Of a DNA stretch of 64,000 bases, positions 63,136 through 64,000 are shown piece after piece. The DNA is from Ophiura sarsii (taxonomy: Eukaryota; Echinodermata; Ophiuroidea; Amphilepidida; Ophiuridae). A program made the translations under genes and the position numbers. Position 1 is the stretch's first letter; every line of letters starts with the position of its first letter. Location: positions 3,185,805 through 3,249,804 of the forward strand of contig CM069455.1 in assembly GCA_035610835.1 (NCBI GenBank). The letters are read 5' to 3'. The notes under the pieces were generated by a model. The model had not been told where the DNA came from. It saw only the letters and a list, made by a program, of their open reading frames with translations, and ran no database searches.

Positions 63136-63481
63136 CACTGTAAAAACAAACGTTTGACTATTTTTAAATACTACCACACGTTTTTTTGTTGTTGTTTACG
63201 TGTAAAGGTATAGGAGGTCGTTTACGATAAACGGGTTGCATAAACGCTACAACGTGTTGAAACGTTTATTAACTGTTATCAAAAACGTGTTTATACCAGC
63301 AATTATAAACACATGATTGCTGATATAAAACGTTTTTGATAACAGTTAATAAACGTATCAACGCGTTGTAGCGTTTATGAAACCCGTTTATCTTTAACAA
63401 CCTCCTATACCTTTACACGTAAACAACAACAAATAAACGTGTTGTAGTGTTTATCATAGTCAAACGTTTGTTTTTACAGTG
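63136..63481. mobile_element. Palindromic MITE CACTGTAAAAACAAACGTTT rich in AAACGTTT/TAAACG
   Basis: The first 25 bases are an exact complement of the last 25. Arms of about 165 bp pair with few mismatches (TTTACGTGTAAAGGTATAGG, AACGTTTATTAACTGTTATC). AACGTTT, TAAACG and CGTTTA words occur about twenty times. Target duplication is unclear. Confidence 0.8.
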
Positions 63482-63792
63482 ATATGCGGGAGGGGGATGT
63501 GCCCCTTAGAAGTAGAAAAAATTTCAATTTTCAAAACTCATTTGGTGTGATCTGGTGTATACTTTTGACCAATATTGTATTGAAAATTCATCGCTTCATT
63601 TCAATAAATATTTTGTTTTTTATCAATGTACGAAAGAATTGGAGCATTTTTTTATACTGATATATTCTTGATTTAGTATAGATGGTTTAAAAGCTCCAAC
63701 AGGGGGGGGGGGGGGGGAGTCTGAGGGGGATGTGCCCCCCTCAGAAGTAGATTTTTTTTCAATTTTCAAACTCATTTGGTGTGATCTGGTGT
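63482..63792 (+). repeat. Dispersed repeat, two tandem partial copies
   Basis: GATGTGCCCC..AGAAGTAGAAAAAATTTC..CTCATTTGGTGTGATCTGGT occurs at 63,495 and again at 63,729. The same sequence is inside the hAT-like element at 32,010-32,260. Confidence 0.75.
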
Positions 63793-64000
63793 CAGTGGCG
63801 TAACAGCCGGGGGGGGGCAGGGGGGCACAGTGCCCCCCCCCTGAAGGTGCTCAGCAGGAAATTCAATCCTACCCACCAGGAAAAATAGGGGGAAGGGAAA
63901 AGAGGAAAAGAAGGGGGAAAGGGAAAGAATAGAGAGAGAGAAAGGAAAAAGGGAGGAAAAGGAAAAGGAAAAGGAGAAAAAAGAGAAAGAAAGAAAAAAA
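63793..64000 (+). mobile_element. Left end of a hAT-like element, runs off the window
   Basis: CAGTGGCGTAACAGCCGG matches the terminus of 49,335-49,625. It is followed by G runs and a polypurine block (63,880-64,000) that complements the polypyrimidine composition of 54,780-54,950. Confidence 0.6.

Overview
This is a eukaryotic, AT-rich, intron- and transposon-dominated window with one recognisable protein-coding gene. Features pointing to an invertebrate animal, most likely a marine deuterostome such as an echinoderm or hemichordate (inference), are: GT-AG introns of 1-9 kb, a Golgi uronyl 2-O-sulfotransferase, a tRNA-derived SINE with a Deu-like conserved core, LINE fragments of an echinoderm-like type, and many TIR/foldback elements. 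No operons, ribosome binding sites or CRISPR arrays are present, and almost all open frames are fragments of repeats.

Layout. Positions 1-34,000 hold no convincing host gene. They are a mosaic of non-autonomous DNA transposons, many with TA, TTAA, TTA or 8-bp target-site duplications that can be read directly, plus two LINE remnants, tandem repeats and microsatellites: (GATT)n at 24.2 kb, a 30-bp minisatellite at 26.9 kb and (AAT)n at 27.3 kb. A short GC-rich open frame at 29,644 is cut by a transposon. A 1.4-kb hAT-like element at 31,911-33,293 carries its own satellite-like array.

Positions 34,890-58,663 contain a plus-strand gene similar to uronyl 2-O-sulfotransferase (UST). Exons: 35,041-35,280 (cytosolic tail, membrane anchor, stem), 44,159-44,299 (PAPS 5'-phosphosulfate loop), a doubtful short exon near 47,216-47,282, 51,476-51,626 (3'-phosphate-binding region), 52,575-52,666, 55,611-55,783 and 58,503-58,663 (C-terminus). 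Splice phases agree between the clear exons, but exon 51,476-51,626 has an in-frame TAG inside the conserved RDP..R motif, and the 47.2-kb exon candidate is out of frame, so the locus may be a pseudogene or carry a null allele or sequence error. Its introns are packed with nested transposons, a SINE, a degenerate tRNA-Asn, minisatellites and five copies of a TTAA-type MITE. The end of the last exon is partly duplicated in tandem, and the duplicate has since received one of those MITEs.

Positions 59,000-64,000 are again repeats: a Tc1-like remnant nested in a TA-type MITE, a foldback element built on AAACGTTT, a 100-N gap next to a poly(G) run, and the left end of a hAT-like element running off the window.

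The strongest unexpected pattern is a structural class of TA-flanked elements in which the 10-15-bp motif next to the terminal inverted repeat is repeated inside the element in both orientations (63-1933, 11,386-12,211, 22,135-22,930, 29,864-30,732, 42,123-43,113, 45,760-46,529, 63,136-63,481). All repeat boundaries were read by eye.
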